This document shows positions 7,774 through 14,816 of a stretch of 36,583 nt of DNA, piece after piece. Position 1 is the first letter of the stretch, and every line of letters starts with the position of its first letter. A model generated the notes under the pieces. The model worked only from the letters and a program-made list of their open reading frames with translations. It was not told the DNA's origin and did no database searches. The translations under genes and the position numbers were made by a program. The stretch spans positions 1 to 36,583 of the forward strand of contig CAZTCB010000009.1 of assembly GCA_964612455.1 (NCBI GenBank), in the 5' to 3' direction. Source of the DNA: SFEB01 sp964612455 (GTDB lineage Bacteria; Bacillota; Clostridia; Christensenellales; CAG-314).

Positions 7774-8466
7774 ATGACGTATCTTATTTCGGACATACAC
7801 GGCGAATACGACTTGTTTCTCAGGCTTTTGGACAGGATAGGTTTTTCGGACGAGGACGAGATGATTATCCTCGGCGACGTCATAGATAAAGGCGCTCAGT
7901 CTGTCGGGTTGTTGCGCTTTATCCGCCGTCAACCCAACGTAACGACGATACTGGGTAACCACGAATACGATTTTTTAAAGTACAAATATTCTTTGGAGCG
8001 GTCGCACCGCGGCGACGCGGCGGCAGTGATGCGAAAACTGCGGGAGTATTTTCCCGCCGATACGGAGACGTTGACGTCGGCGGAGACGGAATATATCGAG
8101 TCGCTCATGCCTTTTTGGGAAACCGACGAGTACCTATGCGTACATGCCGGCGTAGAAACCGACTCTTTCGGCAAAATTTTGCCTTTGGACTTGCAGTCGC
8201 CCGAGGTTCTCGTTTACGACCGTCGATTTAAGGATGCGGAACGCGTGCTCGCGCCGACGGAAAAAACCGTTATTTTCGGACATACTCCGTGCGTGTACGA
8301 CGAGCCGACTGCGACGTTTATAAAAACGCCCAAAACAAACGTGGCGGTACCGAAAAAAATATCCGATTTTTCAAAAATCCGTCTCGATTGCGGCGTGTAC
8401 GTCACGGGTAAACTCGGTACGCTCAGGGTAGAGGACCTTTGCGAGTTTTTCGTTTCCGTATACTGA
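7774..8466 (+). CDS. PPP-family metallophosphoesterase (protein phosphatase or ApaH-like)
   Basis: A 230-residue cytoplasmic phosphoesterase of the PPP superfamily, which includes bacterial Ser/Thr phosphatases (PrpA/PrpB) and diadenosine tetraphosphatase ApaH. The metal-site motifs are complete and in order: DIHGEYD at the N-terminus, GDVIDKG, GNHEYD, then CVHAGV and FGHTP. It starts with ATG after aaggaga (spacing about 11, rather long) and follows the FtsK-gamma-like gene by 27 nt, so it is likely in the same transcript. A short insert after GNHE (about residues 70-105, rich in Arg and Glu) is charged and helical. The substrate cannot be decided from sequence; protein phosphatase and nucleotide hydrolase are both possible. 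Confidence 0.88.
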   Translation: MTYLISDIHGEYDLFLRLLDRIGFSDEDEMIILGDVIDKGAQSVGLLRFIRRQPNVTTILGNHEYDFLKYKYSLERSHRGDAAAVMRKLREYFPADTETLTSAETEYIESLMPFWETDEYLCVHAGVETDSFGKILPLDLQSPEVLVYDRRFKDAERVLAPTEKTVIFGHTPCVYDEPTATFIKTPKTNVAVPKKISDFSKIRLDCGVYVTGKLGTLRVEDLCEFFVSVY

Positions 8467-8511
8467 GTTTTTTGGCGAATGCTTGCGTTAAGTTGAAAAA
8501 GGGGGATTACG

Positions 8512-9198
8512 ATGATTTTTATTACGGGAGACACCCATCGGAGTTACGATTATGCAAAACTAAAGCGTTTTTCGGCGGACAATCCGTATCTGACGAAAAA
8601 CGATTTCGTCGTCGTGGCGGGGGATTTCGGCGCGGTGTGGGACGCGGCGACGCTCGAAAACGATTTGAAGGCTTACTCGTCGTTGCCGTTTACGGTCCTT
8701 TTTGTGGACGGAAACCACGAAAACTTTGATTTGTTAAACGCGTATCCCGTCAAAACGTGGAACGGGGGCAAAGCGCATGTGATAAAGTCGGATATCGTTC
8801 ACCTCATGCGCGGGCAGGTTTTTAGGTTGCAAGGCAAATCGTTTTTTACTTTCGGCGGCGCGACGAGCACGGACAAATGCTTTAGGGTAGAGGGAAAAAC
8901 GTGGTGGCAGCAGGAGTTGCCGTCCGACAAAGAAATAAAAGAAGCGCATGAAAATCTCGAAAAAAACGGTTTTAAGGTGGATTTTATCGTAACGCACTCG
9001 TGTGACGAAAAAGCATTGTTTTTGCCGCCCGTGAAACCGTACGCCCGCATGCCCGCCGTTTACACCGAAAACCGCGTCTTGTCGTATTTTGAGGAAAAAA
9101 TCGAGTACGGGCATTGGTATTTCGGGCATTTTCACCTTGACGGGGATTTGACCGACAAAAAAACCGTGTTGTACGAAAGAATAATAAGGATAGTTTGA
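8512..9198 (+). CDS. Calcineurin-like metallophosphoesterase
   Basis: A 228-residue member of the broader calcineurin-like superfamily, distinct from the PPP-type protein just upstream. Metal-binding motifs: GDTHRSYD (N-terminus), AGDFGAVWD, DGNHENFD, IVTHSC and YFGHFHLDG. The GDFG and GHFH forms and the Trp-rich middle (a WWQQE segment) are typical of small uncharacterised Firmicute and phage phosphoesterases. ATG at 8512 has a ggggga site about 7 nt upstream. The gap to the previous gene is 45 nt, and the bidirectional terminator at 9269-9301 follows, so this is the last gene of the clpP cluster. The substrate is unknown. Confidence 0.85.
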   Translation: MIFITGDTHRSYDYAKLKRFSADNPYLTKNDFVVVAGDFGAVWDAATLENDLKAYSSLPFTVLFVDGNHENFDLLNAYPVKTWNGGKAHVIKSDIVHLMRGQVFRLQGKSFFTFGGATSTDKCFRVEGKTWWQQELPSDKEIKEAHENLEKNGFKVDFIVTHSCDEKALFLPPVKPYARMPAVYTENRVLSYFEEKIEYGHWYFGHFHLDGDLTDKKTVLYERIIRIV

Positions 9199-9268
9199 GT
9201 TTTTTAAACAAGCGGGGACGGGTGTCGCCCGTCTATGTTTGTTTGGCAGATAATCGGCAGATAAGAAA

Positions 9269-9301
9269 AAAAACCGCATGGAGCGTTTCCATGCGGTTTT
9301 T
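9269..9301. terminator. Bidirectional intrinsic terminator
   Basis: A perfect 14-bp stem (9269-9282 with 9288-9301) with a 5-nt loop. The right arm ends in a T run for the plus-strand phosphoesterase cluster. The left arm is preceded by an A run, which reads as a T run on the minus strand and so serves prs. Confidence 0.88.
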
Positions 9302-9339
9302 AAGTATGTAATAATCGTTAAGCGAGCACCCGTTGCGTA

Positions 9340-10296
9340 TTATTCAAACAACTTGGATACGCTGTTGTAAGAATAGATGCGTTCAATCGCTTCGGCAAAA
9401 ATGTCGGCGACGGTGACTTCTTTAATCTTGGGGCAAAGCTTGCCTTCGGGCTGTTGAATGGTGTCGAGAATGACCACTTCTTTAAGCACGCTTTCGTCGA
9501 GGCGTTTGATAGCGGGGCCGCTGAGTACGCCGTGCGAGCAACATGCGTATACTTCTCTCGCGCCGTTGTCGGCGAGGGCTTTCGCGCCTTGAGTGATGGT
9601 GCCGGCGGTGTCTATCATGTCGTCCAGCATCAGGCAAACCTTGTCTTTGACGTCGCCGATGATATTCATGACTTCCATGACGTTTGCCTTGGGGCGACGC
9701 TTGTCGATGATGGCGAGAGGAGCGTCAAACTTAGATGCCAAAGCGCGGCTGCGGGCAACGCTGCCTACGTCCGGGCTGACAACGACGAGGTCGTCGTTTT
9801 TAAAGCCGTTGGCGAGGAAATACTTGGCGAGAACGGGCATGCCGAGTAGGTTATCCACGGGGATGTCGAAAAAGCCTTGCAGCTGAGTGCTGTGCAAATC
9901 CATTGTGAGAACTCTGTCCGCGCCTGCCGCCTGCAACATATTGGCGACGAGTTTCGCGGTGATGGGGTCTCTCGCTCTTGCTTTGCGGTCCTGACGAGCG
10001 TATCCGAAATACGGCATTACCACAGAGCAACGCGCGCAACTCGCGCGCTTGAGAGCGTCTATCATTACCAACAACTCCATGAGATTGTCGTTGACGGGAT
10101 AGCTGGTGGACTGAATGACGAAAACGTCGCACCCTCTGACCGATTCACCGATGGTGACGCTGACTTCTCCGTCGGAAAAACGACCGACTTCGCACTTGCC
10201 GAGTGGCAGCTCGAGCCTTTCGGCGATTGCCTTGGCGAGATTGGGACAAGAGTTACCGGCAAAGATTTTTACAGTGCCATGTGTCATGTTCAACAT
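9340..10296 (-). CDS. prs: Ribose-phosphate pyrophosphokinase (PRPP synthetase)
   Basis: Makes PRPP from ribose 5-phosphate and ATP for nucleotide, histidine, tryptophan and NAD synthesis; cytoplasmic. The 318 residues match the class I family length. Visible motifs: GRFSDGEVSV, the ATP-binding loop PYFGYARQDRKARARDPI, MDLHSTQLQGFF, VVSPDVG, DKRRPKANV and the PRPP-binding loop LMLDDMIDTAGTI. The first Gly of the usual DTGGT is Ala here, a conservative change. The start at 10296 has gaggtaa 9 nt upstream; an internal Met nine bases later is less well placed. A promoter lies at 10328-10356 and the terminator is the shared hairpin at 9269-9301. It is an ordinary housekeeping gene. Confidence 0.97.
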   Translation of the reverse strand: MLNMTHGTVKIFAGNSCPNLAKAIAERLELPLGKCEVGRFSDGEVSVTIGESVRGCDVFVIQSTSYPVNDNLMELLVMIDALKRASCARCSVVMPYFGYARQDRKARARDPITAKLVANMLQAAGADRVLTMDLHSTQLQGFFDIPVDNLLGMPVLAKYFLANGFKNDDLVVVSPDVGSVARSRALASKFDAPLAIIDKRRPKANVMEVMNIIGDVKDKVCLMLDDMIDTAGTITQGAKALADNGAREVYACCSHGVLSGPAIKRLDESVLKEVVILDTIQQPEGKLCPKIKEVTVADIFAEAIERIYSYNSVSKLFE

Positions 10297-10327
10297 TACA
10301 ATTTACCTCGTTTGTAAAGATAATCGT

Positions 10328-10356
10328 ATAATAAACCCAAGGCGGATTAAAGTCAA
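10328..10356 (-). promoter_or_regulatory. Promoter of prs
   Basis: On the minus strand, -35 TTGACT (10356-10351) and -10 TATTAT (10333-10328) are spaced by 17 nt. The predicted start at about 10321 leaves a 25-nt leader with a gaggtaa ribosome binding site. Confidence 0.75.
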
Positions 10357-10421
10357 GTAAAAAGCGACGGCAAAAAAATTTTTGTCGTTTCGTCACACTT
10401 TTAGCCCTTTGTCGTCGGTAT

Positions 10422-10592
10422 TTAATTGAGTATGCCGAGTCTATTCGGGCAGCCGTCAAAACTTTCGCACGGCGCGAGCGAAAAAGCGACGCCGTCGTTG
10501 CCGTCCGCTACGGACACGCAATCGGCAAATATGCAATCGGTTTTGCCGCAAGGTCTGACGGCGACGGTTTTTTCGATTTTGTATTCTTTCAT
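10422..10592 (-). CDS. Small Cys-rich protein, 56 aa
   Basis: A short gene upstream of prs on the same strand. The ATG (10592-10590) is preceded by a good ribosome binding site (gaggag, 6-nt spacing). The 56-residue product has five cysteines: Cys15, Cys20 and Cys25 form a C-x4-C-x4-C series, with Cys42 and Cys48 near the end. The N-terminus is basic and hydrophilic (MKEYKIEKTV) with no signal peptide. A metal-binding or redox role is possible, but I recognise no family; the SCIFF ribosomally synthesised peptides differ in spacing. It is divergent from rplI, and the two starts are 84 nt apart. I prefer this to the opposite-strand frame through the same bases, which lacks a ribosome binding site. 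Confidence 0.65.
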   Translation of the reverse strand: MKEYKIEKTVAVRPCGKTDCIFADCVSVADGNDGVAFSLAPCESFDGCPNRLGILN

Positions 10593-10623
10593 GATTTTCT
10601 CCTCGTTATGTATTATCCGTTAC

Positions 10624-10652
10624 TTGACAAAAAGTATACTTCGTCGTAAAAT
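10624..10652 (+). promoter_or_regulatory. Promoter of rplI
   Basis: Consensus -35 TTGACA (10624-10629), 17-nt spacer, -10 TAAAAT (10647-10652). The predicted start at about 10659 is just ahead of the aaggaggat ribosome binding site. Confidence 0.82.
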
Positions 10653-10676
10653 AAAAAAAACAAGGAGGATATCCGA

Positions 10677-11114
10677 ATGAAAGTTATTTTACTCGCAGAC
10701 GTCAAGGGACAGGGCAAAAAGAACGATATCGTCAACGTCAGCGACGGTTACGCCAACAATTATCTCATTGCGAGAGGGCTTGCGGCTCCCGCTACGCTCG
10801 ACGCCGTCAACAAAGCCAACGTGACCAAAGCCAACGAGGCAAAGCTCAAGGAGACTCAGCGGCAAAAAGCGCTCGACGACGCGCGAAAACTCAAAGGCAC
10901 GGTCGTCACGGTTACCGTCAACAAAGGGGCAAACGGCAAGATTTTCGGCAGCGTTACGTCTAAGGAAATAGCGGAGCAACTGCTTGCGCTCGGTTATCCC
11001 GTCGACAAGAAAAACGTCGTACTGAAAGAACCGATTAAAGTCGCCGGTAAATACTCCCTTACGGTCAGACTGTATCCGGAGATTTCGACGGATATAGTAG
11101 TAGAAGTCGTTTAA
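10677..11114 (+). CDS. rplI: 50S ribosomal protein L9
   Basis: Binds 23S rRNA near the L1 stalk and helps maintain reading frame. The 145-residue length is normal. The N-terminal domain shows the L9 signature MKVILLADVKGQGKKNDIVNV followed by GYANNYLI and ARGLA. A long connecting helix rich in Ala, Lys and Glu (residues ~45-75) leads to the C-terminal domain (GKIFGSVTSKEIAEQL). It has a strong promoter and ribosome binding site, and the terminator is immediately behind the stop. In many genomes rplI follows rpsF/ssb/rpsR or precedes dnaB; here it stands alone, which is unremarkable. Confidence 0.97.
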   Translation: MKVILLADVKGQGKKNDIVNVSDGYANNYLIARGLAAPATLDAVNKANVTKANEAKLKETQRQKALDDARKLKGTVVTVTVNKGANGKIFGSVTSKEIAEQLLALGYPVDKKNVVLKEPIKVAGKYSLTVRLYPEISTDIVVEVV

Positions 11115-11137
11115 CGCTCCTTTCGGAGCGTTTTTTT
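11113..11137 (+). terminator. Terminator of rplI
   Basis: An 8-bp stem (aacgctcc 11113-11120 with ggagcgtt 11125-11132), a TTTC loop and a run of seven T. It overlaps the rplI stop codon. Confidence 0.88.
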
Positions 11138-11226
11138 GACCGCTCGGGAGAACGGTGTTGTTTTTTTCGTATCGGTATGGTTTTTTTGCCTTATTTTCGG
11201 CAATAATACACGGGAGGTGAAAGAGT

Positions 11227-12390
11227 ATGTCGGGACTGAAAGACTACGTCGGTTGGCGGGGTGACCTCGGTTTTGCCGTCGATCCGTTAAACGTTGTGGA
11301 TTTGATATGTTTTTCGCAATTGGCGGTACTCGATTTTGGTGGGATAGACGCCAAGGGCGGTACGCTTGAAGAAATCTTTAAAACCTACGCCGCGACGGGT
11401 AGAGCCACTTCGTTGCTCGGCGTCATGGTTCCTTTTGACATGAACGTCATTTTTAAGGCAATGGCGGAAAGCAATCGTTTCGGAAATGTCACGATAACCG
11501 ACCGCGTTTACGAACGCGACGAGGATAAGGTGTTGCAATTCGGCGCGACGGTGTTTGAAACTCCCGACAGTCGGCTCGTGTGTTTCAGCGGCACGGACGA
11601 TACCATCGTCGGTTGGCAGGAAAACTTTAATCTTGCGGCTCCCGCACCCATACCCGCCCAGACGAGAGCGGTCGAGTACCTTTCCTCGTTTTGCGATACG
11701 CCCAAGCGGCTGTACGTTTTCGGGCACAGCAAAGGCGGCAACCTCGCGTTGTATTCTTTCGCCAATTGCGACGACGGTACCGCATCGAGAGTGACGGGGT
11801 GTTATTGTTTCGACGGGCCGGGGCTAAAACGCGAAATATTTGACCGAGCGGAAGTAAAAGCCAGATTGCCGCGAATGAAAACGATTTTACCGCCGTTCAG
11901 CGTCGTCGGGCGACTGTTTTTTCATGAGGAAGAGTTGTTTGTCGTTAAGAGCAGTCAGCGATATCTCGGTCAGCACGATTGTTTCAGTTGGGAGATTTCC
12001 GGCAATCGCCTGGTAAGAAACGAAAGCGGTTTTTCGCGAGGGGCGGACGAGATGGAAAAAAATCTCAAAAAAATCATGGAAGACACCGACGGCAGAGACA
12101 GGGACGCTTTGTTTGAAAACTTTTTCGGCTGGTTGTCGGAAGACGGGGACGTGACTTTGACCGACCTCGAAAAAAGGCGTAAAAACTTTATCGGCTGGTA
12201 CTTGTCCTTAACTAAGGAAGAAAAGAAAATCGCGAGACTCATCGTAGTGCAGGCAATCAAAGATACCTCTGCGCGAAACTTTTTCGTCGACCTTCAAAAA
12301 CAGTCCAAAAATAAAAAAGCCCACGAGGACAGAGAATTGTCAAACATGAAAAAGTCGATTTACGGACGTACCGACGCCCGAAAATCCTGA
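11227..12390 (+). CDS. DUF2974-family lipase-fold protein
   Basis: A 387-residue protein resembling the DUF2974 (Mbeg1-like) alpha/beta hydrolase family found in many Firmicutes. The N-terminal signature (YVGWRGDL, DPLNVVDLICFSQL, LDFGGI) is typical. The nucleophile elbow GHSKGGNLAL carries Ser168, and an oxyanion-type stretch (FSGTDDTIVGWQENF) precedes it, as in class 3 lipases. Later segments (YCFDGPGLK, GQHDCFSWEI) could supply the Asp and His. There is no signal peptide, so it is cytoplasmic; the tail is Lys-rich. It starts at ATG 11227 after gggaggtga and is monocistronic, with a terminator on each side. The natural substrate of this family is not established to my knowledge. Confidence 0.85.
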   Translation: MSGLKDYVGWRGDLGFAVDPLNVVDLICFSQLAVLDFGGIDAKGGTLEEIFKTYAATGRATSLLGVMVPFDMNVIFKAMAESNRFGNVTITDRVYERDEDKVLQFGATVFETPDSRLVCFSGTDDTIVGWQENFNLAAPAPIPAQTRAVEYLSSFCDTPKRLYVFGHSKGGNLALYSFANCDDGTASRVTGCYCFDGPGLKREIFDRAEVKARLPRMKTILPPFSVVGRLFFHEEELFVVKSSQRYLGQHDCFSWEISGNRLVRNESGFSRGADEMEKNLKKIMEDTDGRDRDALFENFFGWLSEDGDVTLTDLEKRRKNFIGWYLSLTKEEKKIARLIVVQAIKDTSARNFFVDLQKQSKNKKAHEDRELSNMKKSIYGRTDARKS

Positions 12391-12401
12391 AATAAAAAAC
12401 G

Positions 12402-12443
12402 AAAAAAAGAGTGAAAAAACGCTTGATTTTTTACTCTTTTTTT
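12402..12443 (+). terminator. Terminator after the DUF2974 gene
   Basis: An approximately 17-bp A/T-rich stem (12402-12418 with 12427-12443) containing one G-U pair, a 7-8 nt loop and a final run of seven T. It ends on the bases that begin the candidate promoter at 12442. Confidence 0.82.
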
Positions 12444-12471
12444 GCTATTATGACGACGATAAAAGTATTGT
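12442..12471 (+). promoter_or_regulatory. Weak candidate promoter for the hydrogenase-regulator operon
   Basis: TTGCTA (12442-12447) and TATTGT (12466-12471), 18 nt apart, each matching four of six consensus bases. This would give a leader of about 112 nt. No better candidate is visible between the preceding terminator and the gene. Confidence 0.35.
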
Positions 12472-12530
12472 TACCGAACGGAAAGGTTTTTCTGACCGCA
12501 AAGGGCGAGAGTATATAGACGTTTTTGCGT

Positions 12531-12589
12531 GCGACGCGTGAGCGTCGCGGCGTTTGTTTGCCTCCTTTGCGTTTTAAGGAGGTTTTTTT
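12531..12589 (+). promoter_or_regulatory. Leader with GC hairpin and SD-sequestering terminator-like hairpin
   Basis: Two stems precede the 12590 start. The first is a perfect 7-bp GC-rich hairpin, gcgacgc (12531-12537) with gcgtcgc (12542-12548), closed by a GTGA tetraloop. The second pairs cctcctt (12561-12567) with aaggagg (12576-12582), which is the ribosome binding site itself, and is followed directly by seven T and the ATG. This second hairpin could both block ribosome binding and act as an intrinsic terminator. The leader sequence does not match a riboswitch class I know. Confidence 0.55.
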
Positions 12590-12856
12590 ATGGAAAAAGC
12601 GGAAATCAACGGCGGAAACAGGATAGCGGTGCTCGCGGTTATAGTTGAAAAAATTCAATCGGCGGCAAAAGTAAACGCCTTGTTGTCCGAATACGGCGAT
12701 TGCATAGTCGGGAGAATGGGCGTTCCGTACCGCGAAAAAGCTCTCAGCGTAATAAGCGTCGTGCTTGACGCTCCCGCCGAAAAGATAAACGCCCTGACGG
12801 GAAAAATCGGTGCCGTCGACGGAGTCACCGCAAAGACTTTGTTTTCAAAGTTTTAG
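12590..12856 (+). CDS. TM1266-type iron-only hydrogenase system putative regulator
   Basis: An 88-residue ACT-like/NikR-C-like domain protein. The core NRIAVLAVIVEK, the strand GDCIVGRMGVPYREK and the segment ISVVLDAPAEKINALTGKIG match the small family annotated as putative regulators of [FeFe]-hydrogenase systems (TM1266 of Thermotoga). These proteins are ligand-binding ACT folds without a DNA-binding domain, so the regulatory role rests on gene neighbourhood. Here it heads an apparent operon with an ABC importer (12981-15502). It starts at ATG 12590, seven T after aaggagg. No hydrogenase structural or maturation gene is in the window. Confidence 0.82.
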   Translation: MEKAEINGGNRIAVLAVIVEKIQSAAKVNALLSEYGDCIVGRMGVPYREKALSVISVVLDAPAEKINALTGKIGAVDGVTAKTLFSKF

Positions 12857-12980
12857 CGTATCTGCGGCGTCTGCCGTCGTACGTATGGTGAAAACACCCC
12901 TTCGGTCGACGAAAGACGATTGTCGGACGTCCGAAATTTTTTTAATCGGAAATAAAAAAACAAAAAAGGAGAATAAAATC

Positions 12981-13964
12981 ATGAACCAAAAAAGACTTTT
13001 TAGTATCTTAATCGCAATCGTTTTTGCGGTCGCATGTGCGGCTTGCCTTACCGCTTGTCAGAAAGACCCCGACGAGGAGAAGGAGTACACGGCAAAATTC
13101 TTTATGCCGGACGGCACTCCCGCTTTGGCTGCGGCAACTCTGTTGGACGGTTTTACTTTCGGTAAATCCACCACCGAGTTTAATATCGTGGCGGCGGATC
13201 AGATTTCGACGGCGTTTAATCAGGGAGCGGATATTGCTATCATGCCGACCATAGTCGCCGCAAAACTCTACAACAACGGCAACGCAATCAAACTTTTGTC
13301 GTCAAACGTGTTCGGCAATCTCTTTATCATGGGCGTCAACACTACGGCGACTAAGTTGTCCGACCTCAAAGGCAAGGTCGTATTGGTGACGGTGGGTACG
13401 ACGTTGAGTCTCACTCAGTATTTGCTGACCGCCAACGGTATAGAGTACGAAAACGGTTCCGAACCCGTAGACGGCAAGGTGACTTTAAACTCGGTCAACG
13501 ACGCAAGCGAGATTATCACGAAACTGAAGCAGGCGGGAGACAAGGAAGTGTTCGGTCTGCTCGGCGAACCGCAAGTGACCAAGGCGAAGGGCGCGATAGG
13601 CGACGGTTTAAAAACGGTAATCGACCTTCAGGCGGAATGGACGGCATTGACGGGGTACACGGGATATCCTCAGGCGAGTCTCGTGGCAACCGACGCTTTT
13701 TGCAGCGCGCATGCCGATTACGTGGAGGCGTTGTTGACGGCAATGGAGGGTAACGCCGATTTCATTACCGAAAATCTTGACAGACTGCCGAGTATTTTTG
13801 CCGCGCACGAGAGTAATCTCGCAAACATGACCTTTACTGCCGATACGATTGCGGGTTGCAACCTTAGAGTAGTGCGTGCCGCAACGGTAAAGGACAGCGT
13901 AAAGGATTATTTATCAAGACTCGGTCAAAACGTCGACGACGGATTTTTTTATTCGGCTAACTAA
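12981..13964 (+). CDS. ABC transporter substrate-binding lipoprotein (NitT/TauT type)
   Basis: A 327-residue periplasmic-binding-type lipoprotein. The signal peptide (MNQKR then a hydrophobic run) ends in lipobox LTAC with Cys26 as the lipidation site. The mature part has features of the NMT1/SsuA-like group: FMPDGTPALAAA, a segment GADIAIMPTIVAAKLYNNG that scans for a second ligand-binding lobe, and LGEPQVTKAKG. ATG 12981 is chosen because aaaaaggagaa lies 7 nt upstream and a signal peptide follows at once. It is followed by its permease and ATPase. The ligand could be a sulfonate, a thiamine precursor, a pyrimidine-like compound or another small organic molecule; the sequence does not decide. 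Confidence 0.88.
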   Translation: MNQKRLFSILIAIVFAVACAACLTACQKDPDEEKEYTAKFFMPDGTPALAAATLLDGFTFGKSTTEFNIVAADQISTAFNQGADIAIMPTIVAAKLYNNGNAIKLLSSNVFGNLFIMGVNTTATKLSDLKGKVVLVTVGTTLSLTQYLLTANGIEYENGSEPVDGKVTLNSVNDASEIITKLKQAGDKEVFGLLGEPQVTKAKGAIGDGLKTVIDLQAEWTALTGYTGYPQASLVATDAFCSAHADYVEALLTAMEGNADFITENLDRLPSIFAAHESNLANMTFTADTIAGCNLRVVRAATVKDSVKDYLSRLGQNVDDGFFYSAN

Positions 13965-14054
13965 TACGGGCGCGATTAAATCGTCCGAGAGTTAACGGTC
14001 GATAAGGCATAATGCGGTAATAAAGCAGTAAATAATAAAGGAAAACCGAAAAAA

Positions 14055-14816
14055 TTGAAAAGGGCAAAAAAGATATTGGAAAACACGCTTTATCCCGTTG
14101 CGGTCGTCGCGGCGATGTTGGCGATGTGGGCGCTTGCTGCCGAGTTTATGGACGCAAGCCTCGTTTTGCCTACGCCGAAAGCGGCTTTCGGGCAGTTTTT
14201 CGTCTACTGCGGGCAAGGAAAGTTCTGGTTGGCTTTTTTCCATTCTTTTTGGAGAGCGACGTATTCTTTTGCCGTCAGTTTCGTCGTGGCGGTGGTTTTG
14301 AGCGTTGCGGCGCGGCTGGTCGGGGCGGTGAGGAAAGTGTTGTTGCCATTTATGGCGATAATGAGGAGCGTGCCGACCATGTCGATAATATTGATATTGG
14401 TCATCTTTTTGCCGAGCGTTCTCGCGCCTGCGGTGGTTGCGATACTCGTGACCTGTCCGACGTTGTTTTCCGCTTTTTTGGCAACGATAGACGCCGTTGA
14501 TCCTAAACTCGTCGAGATGGCAAAGGTATACGGCGTCGGCACTGCCGACGTGGTGTTTAAGCTATATCTGCCGGACATGGCACCGCAAATATTTGAAAAC
14601 TGCGCGAGCGGGTTTTCGCTCAACGTAAAACTCGTGATTGCGGCGGAGGCTTTGGCGTATACTTCGTCCAGCATAGGCAGAATGATGCAGACCGCAAAGA
14701 TTACCATAGAGCCGGTAGAGTTGTTTGCTTTGACGTTGTTTGCCATGATACTCGGCGTGATTTGCGAGGCAATCATTCGTTTTGTCGGCAGACGGGTAAC
14801 GAGGGTGAGAGCATGA
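14055..14816 (+). CDS. ABC transporter permease (SsuC/TauC type)
   Basis: A 253-residue inner membrane permease with about six hydrophobic segments. The cytoplasmic EAA-like loop that contacts the ATPase reads VEMAKVYGVGTADVVFKLYLP, as in the NitT/TauT family. The likely start is TTG at 14055 (product MKRAKKILEN...), which gives the usual N-terminal length and a positive cytoplasmic start. An aaagga site lies about 12 nt upstream, so initiation may be weak. Later ATG codons at about 14113 would cut into the first helix. The last codon overlaps the ATPase start (ATGA), giving translational coupling. The 90-nt gap from the binding-protein gene contains no strong terminator. Confidence 0.88.
   Translation: MKRAKKILENTLYPVAVVAAMLAMWALAAEFMDASLVLPTPKAAFGQFFVYCGQGKFWLAFFHSFWRATYSFAVSFVVAVVLSVAARLVGAVRKVLLPFMAIMRSVPTMSIILILVIFLPSVLAPAVVAILVTCPTLFSAFLATIDAVDPKLVEMAKVYGVGTADVVFKLYLPDMAPQIFENCASGFSLNVKLVIAAEALAYTSSSIGRMMQTAKITIEPVELFALTLFAMILGVICEAIIRFVGRRVTRVRA

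Noticed and set aside
10426..10680. 84-codon plus-strand open frame between prs and rplI
   Set aside because: It has no ribosome binding site and runs through the rplI promoter and ribosome binding site. The opposite strand carries a better-supported small gene.
12472..12560. Guanidine-I (ykkC) or TPP riboswitch ahead of the hydrogenase-regulator/ABC operon
   Set aside because: These classes were considered because of the transporter type, but the conserved core sequences are not present; only generic hairpins are seen.
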